A stretch of DNA of 64,000 nt, taken from positions 1,302,001 through 1,366,000 of the forward strand of contig OZ241901.1 of the NCBI GenBank assembly GCA_965202895.1, given 5' to 3'. Under the pieces are notes generated by a model. The model ran no database searches. It saw nothing but the letters and a program-made list of their open reading frames with translations, and had not been told where the DNA came from. Position 1 is the first letter of the stretch. Every line of letters starts with the position of its first letter. Of the stretch, positions 35,282-44,372 are shown in pieces. The position numbers and the translations under genes are program-made. The stretch is from JAJDXW01 sp965202895. Lineage in GTDB: Bacteria > Pseudomonadota > Gammaproteobacteria > HK1.

Positions 35282-36820
35282 TTACCGGCAACGCCTGCGA
35301 GCGCCGGCAGGCCGAGCGGCAGGTCTTTGGAGACCCTGCTCCTCCCCGCCCGGCCCGCTGCCGGACAGGTGGCGGTTCTCGGCGTAGTACCGGCGAACCG
35401 CCTCGCGACGGCGGCGGTCGCGGGCCGGCTGCTCCGGCGGGACCGCGGCCTCCTTCCGCGCCCGCGCCATCAGCTCGGTCTCCAGCTCGGCGAGATCGAG
35501 GTTCGTCAGGCGTCCGTCCCGGAACACGTCGCGCCCGTCCACGATCAGGTGGCGGACGTGGCCGGCGACGGCCCGGGTCAGCAGCACGTCGGCCTCGTCG
35601 TTGCCCTCGACCAGGAAGTCGGTGCTCATCGCCCCGTAGTCGAGGGCCACGAGGTCGGCCCTCGCACCGGCTGCGATGGCGCCGTAGTCCTCGGTGCCGT
35701 CGATGACCCGGGCGCCGTCCCGGCCGGCGGCCTCGAAGAGCCGGGCGGGCGGGAACGCCGGCTCGATCCCGGTCCCGTTGTGGAGCCTCCAGGCAAGGCG
35801 GAGGTCCCGGAAGTAGTCCTGATCGTCGTCGTGGGCGCCGCCGTCGAGTCCGAACCCGAAGCGGACCCCATGCTCGAGGAACCGGGCGACCGGAGCGATT
35901 CCGGATCGGATCCGAAGGTTCGAGGACGTGTTGACCGCGACGGTCACCCCGCGCTCGGCGAGGAGCTCGCACTCGGGCTCGGTGAGATGCACACCGTGGG
36001 CGACGGCAAGGCGCGGCGAGAGGAGGCCGATGTCGTCGAGGCGCCGGAGGATGCCTTGCCGGTAGGTGAAGTCCAGCCACTCCCGCTGCCGGGGAGATTC
36101 CAGCAGGTGCATGTGGACCCGGCGGTCGTGGTCCGCCGAGGCCCGGGCGATCCGTTCCAGGGTCGCATCCTCGCACCACTGAGGGCCGATCGGCCCGTAC
36201 TGCACCCGGAACCGCTCGCTCTCGAACGCGGCCGCGATCGTCTCCACCTGATCCACGAGGTGCTCGGCGGGGCCGGTGCGGGAAAGGGCCGCGGTGAGGC
36301 GCGCCCGGTCCGCCGGGTCCAGGTGGGGAAGCAGCGCGCGCTGATCGCCGTAGGCGAAGGCGTTGCGGTCGAGGACCGGGCACGAGAAGGCGACGCGGAT
36401 CCCCACGTCCGCCGCGGCGCGGGCGACGCCGGCCGCCTCGTCGACGAGCCGCTCCGCGGCGAGCGAGTTGTGGCAGTGCACGGTCGCGCCGATGCCGGAG
36501 TGGGCCATCCGGCCGAAGGCGACGGCCGCTTCGAGCCAGGGGTCGATGGTCGGCCGTCCGGTGAGCGAGGCGATCCAGCATTCGAGGGCGTCGTCGGCGC
36601 CGCCGAGGGCGAGCGGCCGGAGTCCATAGCCGTGATCGTGGGCGTTCACCATGGCGGGGAGGGCGAGGAGGTCCTCCTCCGCCCGCCGCCCGGCCGCCTC
36701 GTCCTCCTCCCGCACGGAGCGGACCCGGCCGTCGTCCACCTCGACCACCGCATCCCGGAGCGCGGCCTCGCGCCCGGGCGCGGCGAGGAGCCGGCGAAAC
36801 GAAAGCGTCCGAGCGCTCAT
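35282..36820 (-). CDS. Amidohydrolase family protein, second type
   Basis: A 512-residue member of the same superfamily as the 33469 gene but only distantly related. Motifs: VNAHDHGYGLRP, VHMHLLESPRQR, VAHGVHLTEPE and GFGLDGGAHDDDQDYF. The first motif is HDH rather than HTH. It is the last gene of the nine-gene minus-strand operon and overlaps the LysR gene by 4 bp. The stop lies a few bases from the IS256 remnant, and the last ~25 residues (glycine/arginine-rich) may have been altered by that insertion. Confidence 0.85.
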   Translation of the reverse strand: MSARTLSFRRLLAAPGREAALRDAVVEVDDGRVRSVREEDEAAGRRAEEDLLALPAMVNAHDHGYGLRPLALGGADDALECWIASLTGRPTIDPWLEAAVAFGRMAHSGIGATVHCHNSLAAERLVDEAAGVARAAADVGIRVAFSCPVLDRNAFAYGDQRALLPHLDPADRARLTAALSRTGPAEHLVDQVETIAAAFESERFRVQYGPIGPQWCEDATLERIARASADHDRRVHMHLLESPRQREWLDFTYRQGILRRLDDIGLLSPRLAVAHGVHLTEPECELLAERGVTVAVNTSSNLRIRSGIAPVARFLEHGVRFGFGLDGGAHDDDQDYFRDLRLAWRLHNGTGIEPAFPPARLFEAAGRDGARVIDGTEDYGAIAAGARADLVALDYGAMSTDFLVEGNDEADVLLTRAVAGHVRHLIVDGRDVFRDGRLTNLDLAELETELMARARKEAAVPPEQPARDRRRREAVRRYYAENRHLSGSGPGGEEQGLQRPAARPAGARRRCR

Positions 36821-37737
36821 GCCGCCCGGGTTTCGAAGTCCGCCGCGAAGCGGACGAGCGCGGCCTCGAGGTGCTCCGCCATCGCCCTCACCGCGACCGT
36901 CGGCGATCGCTCCGAAGACATGACGAGGGACAGGCGGAGCCGGGTCAGCCGTTCGTCCTCGACACGCACCGCCGCCAGCCGCCCGCTGACGATCTCCTCG
37001 ACGAAGCCGATGCGGGTATAGAAGGCGATTCCGGCTCCCCGGAGCAGGAGCCGCTTCATGAGATCCAGGGTGTTGGACGTCAGTACCGGTCGGTGGGCGC
37101 GGCGGAACGCCTCCATCTCGTCGCCCAGGAAGACGCCCATGGCGCTCGAGTCCTCCTGGTAGATGAGCGGATAGGCGCCGCATTCCTCCAAGGTCACGGA
37201 GGAGCGTCCGGCGAGCGCGTGGTCCGGAGCCATGATGACGTGCATGGCGCACGGAACCTGGCCCAGCACCCGGACCCCGCGGCGGAGCGGGGAGTCGAAC
37301 GTCAGGCCGAGGTCGGCGTCGCCCTGGGCAATGGCGTGCGTCGTACGCATGGGGTCGCCCGAAGTCACCCGGATCTCCACCGCCGGGTGGCGGGCGATGA
37401 ACGGCGACAGCGCCTCGGGCAGGAAATGGACCGTCAGGCTGTCGAGGGTCAGGATGGAGACGGTTCCGCTGATCACCCCCCGCCGTTCGTCGATCTCGCT
37501 CTTGAGGCGGGCAAAGTCCCGAAGGGTGGACCGGAAGTGGTCGAGGACGAGCCGCCCGGTGTCGGTCAGCCGCATCCCGTCCGTCCGGCGTTCGAAGAGC
37601 GGGGCGCCGAAATAGCCTTCGAGCTTGAGGATCTGCCGGTTGACGGCCGAGGCCGACACGCACAGCCTCTCCGAGGCGCGCCGGATCGAGCCTTGTTCGA
37701 CGACCGCCTCGAAATAGCGAAGGACCGCGGCGTGCAT
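36817..37737 (-). CDS. LysR family transcriptional regulator
   Basis: A 306-residue regulator. The N-terminal helix-turn-helix is at VEQGSIRRASERLCVSASAV with LEGYFGAPLFERRTDGMRLT, and the effector-binding domain starts near residue 90 (VSILTLDSLTVHFLPEALS). It sits inside the operon between ferredoxin and amidohydrolase genes and overlaps the latter by 4 bp, rather than being divergently transcribed. That arrangement suggests autoregulation with the genes it controls, possibly at the 44372-45335 region. Confidence 0.9.
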   Translation of the reverse strand: MHAAVLRYFEAVVEQGSIRRASERLCVSASAVNRQILKLEGYFGAPLFERRTDGMRLTDTGRLVLDHFRSTLRDFARLKSEIDERRGVISGTVSILTLDSLTVHFLPEALSPFIARHPAVEIRVTSGDPMRTTHAIAQGDADLGLTFDSPLRRGVRVLGQVPCAMHVIMAPDHALAGRSSVTLEECGAYPLIYQEDSSAMGVFLGDEMEAFRRAHRPVLTSNTLDLMKRLLLRGAGIAFYTRIGFVEEIVSGRLAAVRVEDERLTRLRLSLVMSSERSPTVAVRAMAEHLEAALVRFAADFETRAA

Positions 37738-37748
37738 TCGTCCGAGCG

Positions 37749-38087
37749 TCAGCTTTGCCGCGCGTCCGGGTCCCAGTCCGCCACCACCGGGTGGTCCTTC
37801 CCGGTGCGGAAGTCCGGGCCGAAGCCGCCGGGGCGGCCCCAGCCGGTGACCCCGCCCCCGAAGAACTCCGCGTTGACGGCCAGGAACGGGGCGGACCCGG
37901 GGGGCAGGTCCTCTTCGGCGAAGATCGCCTCGACCGGGCACACCGAGACACAGATGGCGCAGTTCACGCACTCGTCGGGCTGGATGTAGAACATCCGCCC
38001 TCCCTCGTAGATGCAGTCGACGGGGCACACGTTGGTGCAGTCGCCGTCCTTGACGTCGATGCACGCTTCGGCGATCACGTAGGCCAT
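37749..38087 (-). CDS. 7Fe ferredoxin
   Basis: A 112-residue ferredoxin with a [3Fe-4S] and a [4Fe-4S] cluster. Cysteines follow the Azotobacter FdI/mycobacterial FdxC pattern: ACIDVKDGDCTNVCPVDCIY and then DECVNCAICVSVCPVEAI. The C-terminal ~35 residues extend beyond the clusters, as in FdxA-type proteins. In this operon it may carry electrons for the FAD oxidoreductase encoded upstream. Confidence 0.93.
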   Translation of the reverse strand: MAYVIAEACIDVKDGDCTNVCPVDCIYEGGRMFYIQPDECVNCAICVSVCPVEAIFAEEDLPPGSAPFLAVNAEFFGGGVTGWGRPGGFGPDFRTGKDHPVVADWDPDARQS

Positions 38088-38147
38088 GCGCCCGCGTCCT
38101 GTCCCGTGTGCCGTCCCATGCCCTGTCCCGCCCCGGTTCCCGCGCCC

Positions 38148-38942
38148 TCAACGCCCCTTCCAGACCGGCGCCCGCTTCTCCCGGAACGCGGCGACCCCTT
38201 CGTCGGCGTCCTCGCTCTCGAGGGCCGCGACGAGGCTCGGGAGGCAGGCGGTGCGGGCCTCGCGCTCGCCGAGGTGCGCGGTGTCCGCGACCGACCGCTT
38301 GATCGCCCGCAGGCTCAGGGGCGCGCAGGCGAGGACGTCCTCCACCCACGCATCCACCGCGCGGTCCAGATCGGCGTCCGGCGCTGCCTCGTTGACGAGG
38401 CCCGCGGCGAGCGCCTCCGCGGCCCCGATGCGCCGCCCGGTCAGGAGGAGGCCCATCGCAAGCGCCTGCGGCAGCCGGCGGGGCAGAGTGGCCATGGCGT
38501 CGAGCGGAAGCCGTCCGACCCGGGGCTCGGGCAGGCCGAAGGAAGCGGATTCCGCCGCCACGAGGATGTCGCATCCGAGCGCCATCTCGAAGCCGCCGCC
38601 GAGGGCGATGCCGTTGATGCGCGCGATGACCGGTACCGGGAGCCGGCCCGCGAGCGCGATCCCCCCGAAGCCGTGCCGGCCGGTGCGGGCCCACCAGGCA
38701 AGGCCGCCAGGGCCGTCCTCCTTGAGGTCCGCGCCCGCGCAGAACGCGCGCCCCGCTCCGGTGAGCACGACGCAGCGCAGGCTCGGGTCGCGCGCGAGGG
38801 CGTCCCAGATCTCGTCCAGCGCGGCGTCCGCCGCCGAATCGACCGCGTTCAGGCGCTCGGGCCGATCGAGGGTGATCCGCGCGACCCCGCCCGCCCGGTC
38901 GAAGCGGACCCCTCCGCCGCCGTTCGCGGACCGGCCGCTCAA
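38148..38942 (-). CDS. Enoyl-CoA hydratase/isomerase family protein
   Basis: A 264-residue crotonase. VARITLDRPERLNAVDSAAD, AGRAFCAGADLKEDGPGG (first oxyanion-hole segment) and INGIALGGGFEMALGCDILV (second segment) are diagnostic. Of the two catalytic glutamates, the second is at GLPEPRVGRLP. TTG at 38942 overlaps the CoA-transferase stop (TTGA), indicating coupling. With the CoA transferase it would hydrate or process a CoA-activated acid from the imported compound. Confidence 0.88.
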   Translation of the reverse strand: MSGRSANGGGGVRFDRAGGVARITLDRPERLNAVDSAADAALDEIWDALARDPSLRCVVLTGAGRAFCAGADLKEDGPGGLAWWARTGRHGFGGIALAGRLPVPVIARINGIALGGGFEMALGCDILVAAESASFGLPEPRVGRLPLDAMATLPRRLPQALAMGLLLTGRRIGAAEALAAGLVNEAAPDADLDRAVDAWVEDVLACAPLSLRAIKRSVADTAHLGEREARTACLPSLVAALESEDADEGVAAFREKRAPVWKGR

Positions 38943-40171
38943 GACTCCGCCTCCGACCCTTCCCCGCTCGGCTCGATCTCCGCGAGCACCTCGCCGCGGT
39001 GCTCGCCGAGCCTCGGCGGCGGGAGGCGGAGCGCGAAGGGGGCGGCCGACATCTCGATCGGGGAGCCGACGAGGCGCACCGGCCCGGCCGCAGTCGGCTC
39101 CGATTCGACGATCATCCGGTTGTACGCGGTCTGGGGGTCGGCGAGCGCCTCCTCGAGCGACCGGACCGGCGCGCACAGGATGTCCACCGCCTCGAGACGC
39201 TCCATCCAGTGGGCGGTGGCGCCGCCCACGAACGTCTCGCGGAAGATCGTCTGGAGCTCGGAGCGGTGCGCCTTCTGCTGCTCGAGGTCCTCGTATCTCG
39301 GATCCGCGGACAGGTCGTCGAGGCCGAGGGCGCGGCAGATCTCGCGAAGCGGGTTCTCCTTGAACGCCCCCACCATCACGATGGCCCCGTCCGTGGTCTC
39401 GAAGACCCCGGCCAGAGGCATCGCCGCCCAGTTGAGGTCGCGCCCGCGCATGAGGAGCATCGCCGCCTCCTGCATCTGCATCGCGAGCATGGAGTTGTAG
39501 AGGGAGACCGAGATCCGCTGGCCCGCGCCGGTCCGTTCGCGTTGCAGCAGGGCGAACAGGATGCCCTGCACGAGGTGCATGCCGGCCGCGTAGTCCGCAA
39601 GCGCGGTGGGATAGATGGACAAGGGGGTCTCCGGCCCCGCCCGCCGGTGCATGGCCCCGGTCATCGCCTGGGCGAGCACGTCCTGGCCGCCCTTGCCCTT
39701 GCGAACGTAGGGGCCGCTCTGCCCGTAGCCGGTCCCCATCGCCCAGATGAGGCGCGGGTTGATGTGCTTCAGCTCCTCGTAGCCGAAGCCCATCCGCTCC
39801 ATGACGCCGGGGCGGAAGTTGTTCACCACCACGTCGGCGGTCTCGACGAGGCGTCGCACGATCGCCCGGTCCGCCTCGGACTTGAGGTCGAGGGCGAGGC
39901 TTCGCTTGTTCCGGTTCAGGCTCGCGAACACCGGGTTGTTGCCGCCGTCCGGGTCCTCGCCGATGCCCCAGCGCGAGAGGTCGCCCATCCCGGACCGCTC
40001 GATCTTGATGACGTCCGCCCCGTAGTCGCCCAGCATCTGGGTGCAGCACGGCCCCATCATCACCTGGGTGAAGTCGAGGACCCGTACCCCCTCGAGGGGG
40101 AGGGGCGCCGCGGCGGCCGCGGTCGGGGTCGGGGCCGTGGGGGAGGTCGCGGTCGAAGGCTCCGGCATCAT
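38939..40171 (-). CDS. CaiB/BaiF class III CoA-transferase
   Basis: A 410-residue protein. LEGVRVLDFTQVMMGPCCTQ and LGDYGADVIKIERSGMGDLS are the canonical opening blocks. LNRNKRSLALDLKSEADRA and VVNNFRPGVMERMGFGYEEL follow, then GTGYGQSGPY. The catalytic Asp expected just after the middle block is likely in YPTALADYAAG. It transfers CoA between carboxylic acids without free CoA. It overlaps both neighbours by 4 bp (ATGA and TTGA). Confidence 0.93.
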   Translation of the reverse strand: MMPEPSTATSPTAPTPTAAAAAPLPLEGVRVLDFTQVMMGPCCTQMLGDYGADVIKIERSGMGDLSRWGIGEDPDGGNNPVFASLNRNKRSLALDLKSEADRAIVRRLVETADVVVNNFRPGVMERMGFGYEELKHINPRLIWAMGTGYGQSGPYVRKGKGGQDVLAQAMTGAMHRRAGPETPLSIYPTALADYAAGMHLVQGILFALLQRERTGAGQRISVSLYNSMLAMQMQEAAMLLMRGRDLNWAAMPLAGVFETTDGAIVMVGAFKENPLREICRALGLDDLSADPRYEDLEQQKAHRSELQTIFRETFVGGATAHWMERLEAVDILCAPVRSLEEALADPQTAYNRMIVESEPTAAGPVRLVGSPIEMSAAPFALRLPPPRLGEHRGEVLAEIEPSGEGSEAES

Positions 40172-41538
40172 GCCGCCTCCGGCTCGGCGACCCGCGCGTT
40201 GGCCGCCGGGCGGTCCCCCGGGTCCGCCCCCTGCGCGCGCATCCGCTGCTGGATGCGGCGCACCTCGACGTTCCGGACGGTGGCGCCGCCGTCGAGGGCG
40301 AGCGCGGCCGCGATGCCGGCCGCCTCGCCCATCGCCATGCAGGGGGGAATCTCGCGGCTCACCTTCTGCGCCTGCGGGGTCGCGGAGTAGTGCCGCCCGG
40401 CGACCAGCATCTGCTCGACGCCGACCGGCAGCAGCGCCCGGTAGGGGGTGTAGTAGTCGCGTCCGCGGCAGACCGAGTCCGCGAAGTGGACCCGTTCGAG
40501 CACGTCCTCCTTGGTCACCACGTACTCTCCCATGAGGAGGCGGGTCTGGCGCACCCCGGTCTGGGGGGCGAAGTCGACGAAGTACGCGCGCTCGAACCCG
40601 GGCATGTTCTCGCGGGCGAAGTCGAGGAGGGCGCGCATCCGGCGCCGCCCCTCCATCTCGGCCGCGGTGAGGTCCCCGACCTTCATCCCGTCGTAGCCCG
40701 TCATGTGCGGGCAGTTGCACCAGACGATGCCGGGGAGCGGGGTCTTCAGCCACCAGTACTGCCAGCACCCGCCGATGATGCGTTTCGCCTGGCGATCGAC
40801 CTCTGCGAAGCGCTCCGGCTCCTCGAATTGGAAGCGCTCGGCGGTGTCCGTATCGACCCCGCCGATGCGCGACACGGTGGTGACGATGTAGGCGCCTTCC
40901 TCGCAGGCCGCCCCCGCGCTCGCGGCGACGTCGAGGTCGCCGGTAGCGTCGATCACCACGTCGCCCCGGATCGCCTGTGCCCCCTCCTTGGTCCCCACGA
41001 TCACCCCGGACACGAGCCCGTCCTCGTCGACGATCGCCGACTGGAACCAACTGTGCAGGCGAAGCTCGACCCCGGCCTCGGCAACCATGTCGAGGGCGGC
41101 ATGCTTGAAGCCGTCCGGGTCGAAGGCGGCGGCGAAGACGACGGGGTGCGGCTTGGTGTGGGTGTGGAAGTCGAACACGCCCCACCGCGACCATTTGCGC
41201 CACATCGCCTCGGTGGCGCGCACCGCGGGGTCGCGGTCGGCGTCGGGCGGGTAGACGCAGAGCCCCCGGCGCTCCATGCGTTCGATCATCTCCATCGCGA
41301 GGCCCCGGACGGAGATCTCGGTGTCGTTGTGCATGTCGTCGAGCACGAGGACCATGCCGCCCGAGGCGAGGCCCCCGAGGTAGGGATAGCGCTCGACCAG
41401 GGTCACGCTCGCCCCGTTCCGGGCCGCGGAGACGGCGGCCGCGATGCCGGCCGCCCCCCCGCCGACCACCAGGACGTCCGACGCTGCCGCCACGGGGACC
41501 CGGCTTTCGGGTCGGATCAATGAGCTCGACGTCTTCAT
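40168..41538 (-). CDS. FAD-dependent oxidoreductase (FAD_oxidored type)
   Basis: A 456-residue flavoprotein. The dinucleotide fold is VLVVGGGAAGIAAAVSAARN followed by VTLVERYPYLGGLASGGMV. VVIDATGDLDVAASAGA is the second FAD-binding block, and PCMAMGEAAGIAAALALDGG the C-terminal one. This class (PF12831-like) oxidises or reduces diverse small molecules; related proteins accompany CoA transferases in catabolic operons. It is preceded by the importer permease gene and overlaps caiB-type gene by 4 bp. Confidence 0.88.
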   Translation of the reverse strand: MKTSSSLIRPESRVPVAAASDVLVVGGGAAGIAAAVSAARNGASVTLVERYPYLGGLASGGMVLVLDDMHNDTEISVRGLAMEMIERMERRGLCVYPPDADRDPAVRATEAMWRKWSRWGVFDFHTHTKPHPVVFAAAFDPDGFKHAALDMVAEAGVELRLHSWFQSAIVDEDGLVSGVIVGTKEGAQAIRGDVVIDATGDLDVAASAGAACEEGAYIVTTVSRIGGVDTDTAERFQFEEPERFAEVDRQAKRIIGGCWQYWWLKTPLPGIVWCNCPHMTGYDGMKVGDLTAAEMEGRRRMRALLDFARENMPGFERAYFVDFAPQTGVRQTRLLMGEYVVTKEDVLERVHFADSVCRGRDYYTPYRALLPVGVEQMLVAGRHYSATPQAQKVSREIPPCMAMGEAAGIAAALALDGGATVRNVEVRRIQQRMRAQGADPGDRPAANARVAEPEAA

Positions 41539-41594
41539 GCGGCTTTCTCCAGGCAGCTTCACGCGGTGGCCGCGCGGGTTCCGGCCCCGGCCGG

Positions 41595-42494
41595 TCAGAA
41601 TGCCTCCGGGGGCTTCCATTTGAGCACCTGCCGTTCGACGAGGGTGACGATCGCGAATGCCGCGACGGCCATCCCCGCGCCGAGGATGACGGTGGCGTAG
41701 AGGAGCGGCGCGCGGAAGTTGTAGGTGGCCTCGATGATGAGGGAGCCGAGACCGTAGTTGGAGCCGATCCACTCGCCGACGATGGCGCCGATGACGCACG
41801 TGGTGGAGGCGATCTTGAGGGCCGCGAACAGGAAGGGGAGCGAACTCTGCAACCGGACCTTGAAGAGCACCTCCCGGCCGCTCGCCGAAAGGACCCGCAT
41901 CAGCTCGAGCATCTGGGGGCTCACCGCCTTCAGCCCCCGCACCATGTTGACCAGGGTCGGAAAGAAGCAGATGAGGGCGGCGATGACGATCTTCGGCGCG
42001 TAGCCGTTCCCGAGCAGCAGCACCAGGATCGGGGCGATCGCGATGATCGGGATCGTGTTGATGAAGACCGCGATGGGGTAGAACGCCCGTTCCGCGAGCC
42101 GGCTGTGCACGAACCACACCGCGAGCACCGCCGCGACGGTGTTGCCGACGAGGAAGCCCGAGGCCGCTTCCATCAGGGTCGGCCAGAAGTTGATCCACAG
42201 GACGTCGCCCTGCTCCACGAACACCTGGAGGACCTGGACCGGGCTCGGAGCGATCCAGGTCGGGACGCCGAATCCGGTGACGACGGCCTGCCAGAGCGCC
42301 AGCATGGCCCCCGCCGTCGCGAGGGCGGGTGCGCGCCGGCGCCAAGCCTCCCGCGGCCGGCCGTTCCCCCCCGGGTGCGCCGCCGGGCGGTCCTCCGAGA
42401 GGGTTTCCGCGCCCGCGCGATCCGCCCTCGGCCGGTCCGCGGCGCTGCCCGCGGTCCGCGGCGTCCAACCGGCTCGTTCGCCCCGGCCGGTCAA
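41595..42494 (-). CDS. ABC importer permease, SsuC type (second importer)
   Basis: A 299-residue permease with an extended, charged ~55-residue N-terminus before the first helix (ALATAGAMLALWQAVVTGFG). The EAA-like loop is RVLSASGREVLFKVRLQSSL, and VIGAIVGEWIGSNYGLGSLI is the usual C-terminal block. TTG at 42494 overlaps the ATPase stop (TTGA); a downstream start is possible but would lose the coupling. Confidence 0.88.
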   Translation of the reverse strand: MTGRGERAGWTPRTAGSAADRPRADRAGAETLSEDRPAAHPGGNGRPREAWRRRAPALATAGAMLALWQAVVTGFGVPTWIAPSPVQVLQVFVEQGDVLWINFWPTLMEAASGFLVGNTVAAVLAVWFVHSRLAERAFYPIAVFINTIPIIAIAPILVLLLGNGYAPKIVIAALICFFPTLVNMVRGLKAVSPQMLELMRVLSASGREVLFKVRLQSSLPFLFAALKIASTTCVIGAIVGEWIGSNYGLGSLIIEATYNFRAPLLYATVILGAGMAVAAFAIVTLVERQVLKWKPPEAF

Positions 42495-43267
42495 CCCGAC
42501 TCCTCCAGCAGGCGGCGAAGGCGTGCGGTGACCTCCACGAACCCCAGCGTGTCGCGGGCGTCGAGCGTCCGCGCCTCCCCGAAGTCGACGTCCACGTACT
42601 CGCGCACGCGGCCGGGATGCGCCGACAGCACCAGGCACTTCTGCCCGAGGAAGGTCGCTTCCGGGATCGAATGGGTGACGAAGAGGATGGTGGCGTCCGT
42701 CTCGCGCCGGATCCGGAGCAGCTCCTCGTTGAGCTTGTCGCGGGTGATCTCGTCGAGTGCCCCGAAGGGCTCGTCCATGAGCAGCACCCGGGGCCGGCAG
42801 ACGAGGGCGCGGGCGATCGACACCCGCTGCCGCATCCCCCCGGAGAGCTCGTGGGGAAGCGCCCCCTCCCGGCCCGCGAGGCCCACCAAGGCGAGCAGAT
42901 CGCCCGGCTCCGCGTGCTGCTCCACGCTTCCGTCCCGCCCCCCGACCTCGAGCGGCAGGCGCACGTTGCCGATGGCGCTCCGCCAAGGGAGCAAGGCGGC
43001 GTCCTGGAACACGAAGGCGAAGTCGCGGGCGCGGCGCGCCTCTTCCGGGGTGCGGCCGAACACGCTGATCTCTCCCTCACTCACGGGGACGAGGTCGGCG
43101 ACCGCCCGGAGGAGGGTCGACTTCCCGCATCCCGAGGGGCCGAGCATGGTGACGATGCCCCCGGCGGGCACGTCGAAGCTCACCCCGTCGAGCGCGGTGA
43201 CGGGAGGGCCGGCATCGCTCTCGAACCGTACCGTGAGGTCATGCACCGATACCGCCGCCGGATTCAT
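42491..43267 (-). CDS. ABC importer ATPase, SsuB type (second importer)
   Basis: A 258-residue ATPase. Walker A MLGPSGCGKST, signature LSGGMRQR, Walker B VLLMDEPFGALDE and FVTHSIPEA are intact. It pairs with the overlapping permease gene and the binding-protein gene 61 bp upstream. Confidence 0.93.
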   Translation of the reverse strand: MNPAAVSVHDLTVRFESDAGPPVTALDGVSFDVPAGGIVTMLGPSGCGKSTLLRAVADLVPVSEGEISVFGRTPEEARRARDFAFVFQDAALLPWRSAIGNVRLPLEVGGRDGSVEQHAEPGDLLALVGLAGREGALPHELSGGMRQRVSIARALVCRPRVLLMDEPFGALDEITRDKLNEELLRIRRETDATILFVTHSIPEATFLGQKCLVLSAHPGRVREYVDVDFGEARTLDARDTLGFVEVTARLRRLLEESG

Positions 43268-43328
43268 CTTCCCGCGGCACGCCGGCGGCGGCGCCGATGC
43301 TCCCGGTCCGGGCGCCGTCCTCCCGCCC

Positions 43329-44372
43329 TCACCCGATCCGCTTCCGCAGGGCCTCGGTCGCCGCGAGAACCTCCGGCGTCATCACGTCCGCGACCGCCGG
43401 CACGTCCCCCTTGAACTGCCCGAGGTCGGCGTAGACATCGATTTGCTTCTGCCAGTTGTCGGGGTTCATGGCCGCCCAGCCCTCGGTGGCGGTCGTACCG
43501 TCGAAGGAGAATCCGAGTACCGGCCCCACCGCATCGAGCTCGCTCGCCCGATCGAGGTTCCGGTACTCCGATACCAGGTGGTCGACGGCCGCCTCCGGGT
43601 TCTCCCGGGCATACCCCCAGCCGCGGGCGGAGCCGGTGAGGTAGCGGACGAGCACATCCCCGTGTTCGGCGAGCATCCGGTCGGTCGTGTAGTAGACGTT
43701 GGCGTAGAGCCGGATCCCGGCATCCCAGAGCATCATGTCCACCCGATCGTCCCCGAGGATCTTGAGCGCGTTGGTGTTGGTCATCCAGCCGGTGACCGCC
43801 TGGGCCTGCCCGGTCATGAGCTGGTTCATGTCGCTTCCCATCTTCACCACCTCGACCTGGTCCTCGGCAATGCCGTTGAAGGCGAGCAGCGCCTTGAGCA
43901 GGATGACGGCCGTCGGCTGGGTGGCGATGGTCTTGCCGATCATGTCCTTCGGGGTGCGGATCGGGTTGTCCGCGAGCGAGAAGTAGGTGAACGGATGCTT
44001 CTGGTAGCCGGCCGCGAACGCCTTGACCGGGATGCCCGCGGAGCGCGCCAGCATCAGGGAAGGGCTGGACGAGAGCTGCCCGACTCCCGCCCGCCCGGCC
44101 GCGACCGAGGCGACCCCGTCCACCCCCGGACCGCCCGGGGTGACGGTGAGCTCGACACCCTCCTCGGCGTAGTAACCGAGCCGCTTCGCGCACACTTCGC
44201 CGAGGATGCCGTTGCTTGCGAGCCATCCGAGCTGCATGTTGACCTCGGCCGTGTCGGCAGCGAGGGGCCGGACGGTGATGAAGGACGAGGCGGCGGCCGC
44301 GCCGAGGGCGCCGCCGTACCCGAGGAGCCGCCGGCGGCTGAGCCGCGGCCCGATCATGGTGTGTTCCGACAT
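43329..44372 (-). CDS. ABC importer substrate-binding protein, NMT1/THI5-like, Tat-type signal
   Basis: A 347-residue binding protein, first gene of the minus-strand operon. RLSRRRLLGYGGALGAAAAS is a twin-arginine signal, so it is probably exported folded. VNMQLGWLASNGILGEVCAK begins the mature fold; IRTPKDMIGKTIATQPTA and VVKMGSDMNQLMTGQAQAVT are NMT1-like blocks. It is only distantly similar to the binding protein at 30633. The ligand is unknown but is likely the feedstock for the FAD/CoA enzymes downstream. Confidence 0.88.
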   Translation of the reverse strand: MSEHTMIGPRLSRRRLLGYGGALGAAAASSFITVRPLAADTAEVNMQLGWLASNGILGEVCAKRLGYYAEEGVELTVTPGGPGVDGVASVAAGRAGVGQLSSSPSLMLARSAGIPVKAFAAGYQKHPFTYFSLADNPIRTPKDMIGKTIATQPTAVILLKALLAFNGIAEDQVEVVKMGSDMNQLMTGQAQAVTGWMTNTNALKILGDDRVDMMLWDAGIRLYANVYYTTDRMLAEHGDVLVRYLTGSARGWGYARENPEAAVDHLVSEYRNLDRASELDAVGPVLGFSFDGTTATEGWAAMNPDNWQKQIDVYADLGQFKGDVPAVADVMTPEVLAATEALRKRIG

